The notes under the pieces: model-generated
Database searches by the model: none
The model's input: the letters and a program-made list of their open reading frames with translations, nothing else
Told to the model about the DNA's origin: nothing
Shown here: positions 21,125 to 23,405 of the stretch, one piece after another
Layout: each line of letters begins with the position of its first letter
Position numbering within the stretch: position 1 is the stretch's first letter
Translations under genes and position numbers: made by a program
Assembly: GCA_045578725.1 (NCBI GenBank)
Contig: JAZNKS010000036.1
Location: 1 to 23,405, forward strand
Length of the DNA: 23,405 nt
Direction of reading: 5' to 3'
Source: Flemingiibacterium sp045578725
GTDB lineage: Bacteria; Bacillota; Clostridia; Oscillospirales; CAG-272

Positions 21125-21838
21125 TCACAGGTCGCGGCCGGTGTATGTATAGCGGTAGCTCATATCCGGGCCATATGCGTACAGATGCGACATATCGGAA
21201 TAGCAGAGAATCTGCGGAGCCGTGATGCCGCTCGGATTGTTTTTGAATTCAAGCACCGTCACGCCGGTGTGCGTGTAGCTGAAGTTCGCCCACATCCTGT
21301 GCACCGGGATCCGGAGCAGAACCGAAAGCCAGGCGCGTGTGAAGGCGGCATGACAGAAGAGCGCCACCTTGTCTTCATTGGGCTGAAGGATCCGGAAGAC
21401 ACCGTCCTCTGCCTTATAGCCGAGCTTTTCAAGAAATCGGTTCCCATTCTCCTCCAGATACAGGAGCGCCTCGGCCATTCCGCTGTCGGCAATCGGCGGG
21501 CATTTGGTGGAATCCCGGTAATCCAGCTCCCAGCAGCCGTCCGTCAGAAAGTCGGTGTTTGGCATCGCGCTGATCGATTTCGGCTTTCCGTCCGGGTAAT
21601 GCGAGATGACCGCCCCGGAAATTTCGCGGGTCCATTCTTCGATCTCGCATTCCAGCCCCAGCAGCCGGCAAGCCGGCTCAGCTGTCTGGCGTGCCCGCCC
21701 CATTGGCGAGGAAAAGATCCGGTTGATGCCGGCATCAGCCATCCGCTTTCCCACCGCCTCGGCCTGGAGCCGGCCTCGCTCAAGAAGGGTGTCCGTTTTG
21801 TAATCGGGATCGCCGTGGCGAATGATGTATAAAAGCAT
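21125..21838 (-). CDS. Histidine phosphatase superfamily protein (phosphoglycerate mutase-like)
   Basis: This 237-residue protein has a branch 1 histidine phosphatase fold. The RHG motif is at 7-9, with His8 as the phosphorylated nucleophile. SSPMGRARQTAE (43-54) supplies the second Arg and EWTREISG the acid region. His163 is in FCHAAFTRAW. It lacks the features of true cofactor-dependent phosphoglycerate mutase, such as its longer conserved N-terminal block, so a small-molecule phosphatase (GpmB/CobC-like) is more likely; the substrate is unknown. AAAGGAG lies 7 nt before the ATG. Its upstream neighbour ends 31 bp away and is a recombinase gene, so its native promoter may have been displaced. 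Confidence 0.9.
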   Translation of the reverse strand: MLLYIIRHGDPDYKTDTLLERGRLQAEAVGKRMADAGINRIFSSPMGRARQTAEPACRLLGLECEIEEWTREISGAVISHYPDGKPKSISAMPNTDFLTDGCWELDYRDSTKCPPIADSGMAEALLYLEENGNRFLEKLGYKAEDGVFRILQPNEDKVALFCHAAFTRAWLSVLLRIPVHRMWANFSYTHTGVTVLEFKNNPSGITAPQILCYSDMSHLYAYGPDMSYRYTYTGRDL

Positions 21839-21869
21839 GAGATTCTCCTTTGTTGATTGGGTAGTTCGG

Positions 21870-23405
21870 TTATTGCCGCCCTGCGCACACGATGCATTCG
21901 ACTTGTGTATCGTTGTCCAAACTTATTTCCATGTCTTCCTCGATGATCGGCAGCTTGAACTTGATGGATTTCAACCACTGTCCGTTCGGCTTCCGTTCCT
22001 CAAAGATATGGATTTCGGAGATCAGCGACTCCATAAGCTGTCGGCGTTCCTGTTCATCCATCACGGCGTACAGCTTGTCAAAGTAAATCAATACTTTGTA
22101 GATATTATCGGCAGTCAGTTTTTCCGCTTCGATTGCCGTTTTCTTTGCTCTGGCTTCAATCAGCAGAGACTCTGTATCCTCGATCTTATCATACATCTTG
22201 TAAAGGCGATCATCAAGATCTGCCTTACGCTTGATGTAGTGTTTATCATCGGGGTCAAGGGTGTCAATTTCCTCTATCAATCTGGACTTGATGGAATAGC
22301 TCTGGCGAAGCTGTTTTTCGTAGTTGGCGATCTCCTGCTCGATAGCGGAGGTATCCACCTTCATGCTGATTTTTTGTTGCATCAAGGCGGCAAACTTCGG
22401 ATTGCTGACCAATTTGGAGATAACCTCTGCTACGGCAGTTTCCAGCAGCTCCTCATGGATTTGCTTCTTGTAATCGCATTTATGTCCACGGGTCATGGTA
22501 CGGTGCTTGCAGCCGTAGTAATAGAAATCTTTGTATTTCGTGCCGTCTGCTTTATGCTTGACACTCTTGTTACCATACATTCCTGCTCCGCAGATCGGAC
22601 ATTTGAGCAAGCCTGTCAGCAGATGCACCTTGTTATCTTTGCCATGGTTGACCTTTTCGTACTTCTTTGCCTGGGCAACCAATTTCACCTGTGCATCATG
22701 CCAGAGTTCTTCGGACACAAGGGCTTCATGCAGACCATCGACCAGTAGATAGTTGTCCTGCTCCACAAGGCGATAATCGTTTCGTGTACCATGCACCTTT
22801 TCCGTTCTGCGTCTGCCATAGGCTATTTTGCCGCAGTAAACAGGATTTTTCAGTATCCTACGGATAAGAGCCGCATCAAACAAGGGATTCTTGCCGTTCT
22901 GACGCTGGATTTTACCGATGCCATGATTGGCAAGGTATCGGGCAAGCCCGTTTGCGCCCATGTCGGTATGCACATACTTATCAAAGATGATACGGATTGC
23001 TTCGGCTTCTTCCTCATTCACATACAGCTTGCCTTTTTCAAGCGTATAGCCGTAGGGAGCAAAGCCGCCGTTCCATTTGCCTTCACGGGCTTTCTGGATT
23101 CTGCCCTCCATCGTCTGAACACGGATATTCTCACGTTCAATCTCGGCAACCGCTGACAGAACGGAGATCATCAGCTTTCCTGCGTCTTTGGAAGAATCAA
23201 TACCATCCTCAACACAGATCAGATTGACACCGAAATCTTGCATAACTTGCAGGGTGGACAACACATCCGCTGCATTTCTGCCGAAACGAGAGAGCTTGAA
23301 CACCAGCACGTAGGAAACCCCATCCTTGCCGGATTTGATGTCCTCCATCATGCGGTTGAACTCTAATCTGCCCTCGATGGACTTACCGGATTTACCGGCA
23401 TCCTC
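21870..23405 (-). CDS. Large serine recombinase, N-terminus cut by the window edge
   Basis: 511 residues are visible; the frame is open to the right edge at 23405, and the catalytic Ser and start lie outside. The first visible part is the end of the resolvase domain, with YVLVFKLSRFGRNAADVL carrying the active-site Arg pair and ERENIRVQTMEGRIQKAREG forming the linking helix. The Recombinase domain follows (about visible residues 100-230). Next is a zinc ribbon: CPICGAGM, then a paired Cys segment from YYYGCKHR to GHKCDYK. A long coiled-coil follows (about 345-440), then a C-terminal beta segment ending ECIVCAGRQ. This is the integrase type of clostridial conjugative elements, integrative elements and prophages. 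It probably marks one end of an integrated element extending to the right. Codon use looks less GC-rich than in the neighbouring genes. Confidence 0.95.
   Translation of the reverse strand, partial: EDAGKSGKSIEGRLEFNRMMEDIKSGKDGVSYVLVFKLSRFGRNAADVLSTLQVMQDFGVNLICVEDGIDSSKDAGKLMISVLSAVAEIERENIRVQTMEGRIQKAREGKWNGGFAPYGYTLEKGKLYVNEEEAEAIRIIFDKYVHTDMGANGLARYLANHGIGKIQRQNGKNPLFDAALIRRILKNPVYCGKIAYGRRRTEKVHGTRNDYRLVEQDNYLLVDGLHEALVSEELWHDAQVKLVAQAKKYEKVNHGKDNKVHLLTGLLKCPICGAGMYGNKSVKHKADGTKYKDFYYYGCKHRTMTRGHKCDYKKQIHEELLETAVAEVISKLVSNPKFAALMQQKISMKVDTSAIEQEIANYEKQLRQSYSIKSRLIEEIDTLDPDDKHYIKRKADLDDRLYKMYDKIEDTESLLIEARAKKTAIEAEKLTADNIYKVLIYFDKLYAVMDEQERRQLMESLISEIHIFEERKPNGQWLKSIKFKLPIIEEDMEISLDNDTQVECIVCAGRQ

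Overview
The window looks like a chromosomal stretch of a GC-rich Clostridia-type Bacillota, probably a gut-type anaerobe of the Oscillospiraceae/Christensenellales kind. This rests on gene content: a glycyl radical enzyme, a CotJC-like manganese catalase, carbohydrate solute-binding lipoproteins, a GH95 fucosidase, a BspA-type leucine-rich repeat protein and a large serine recombinase. It also rests on strong AGGAGG-type ribosome binding sites and textbook TTGACA-17-TATAAT promoters. No rRNA, tRNA, CRISPR array or replication origin was found.

Layout. 1-2205: end of a rhodanese-containing protein, a Crp/Fnr regulator (minus) with a long structured leader and a candidate upstream small ORF, and a divergent manganese catalase; this looks like a redox or stress locus. 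2216-4523: an orphan glycyl radical enzyme with its own promoter and terminator. 4526-6540: a minus-strand operon of alpha/beta hydrolase, internally deleted methyltransferase and EamA permease, flanked by a LysR tail and an AraC tail. 6537-9127: a solute-binding lipoprotein divergent from an AraC regulator, with 18-bp direct repeats between them that look like the AraC operator. 9180-9462: broken FAD-dependent oxidoreductase. 9514-11724: minus operon Nudix, pyrrolidone-carboxyl peptidase, CPBP protease, peptide deformylase, with overlapping genes. 11742-14050: GNAT (plus), UPF0316 membrane protein (minus), aquaporin Z (plus), separated by bidirectional terminators. 14049-16158: MATE exporter and an unknown 198-residue protein (minus), translationally coupled. 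16221-18865: GH95 alpha-L-fucosidase followed by a gutted solute-binding protein. 18865-20340: LRR protein plus a gutted tandem copy of it. 20358-21838: SGNH hydrolase and histidine phosphatase. 21870 to the right edge: C-terminal part of a large serine recombinase, probably the end of an integrated element that continues outside the window.

Two themes stand out. First, six gene remnants lie among intact genes. At least three (methyltransferase, second solute-binding protein, second LRR gene) keep their N- and C-terminal ends but have lost the middle, which suggests deletion-driven decay rather than point-mutation decay. Second, several transcripts begin with leader RNAs rich in inverted repeats (crp, GNAT, and the LRR promoter inside an inverted repeat), which makes RNA-level or operator control plausible. 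All functional calls were made by reading motifs; no database search was run.
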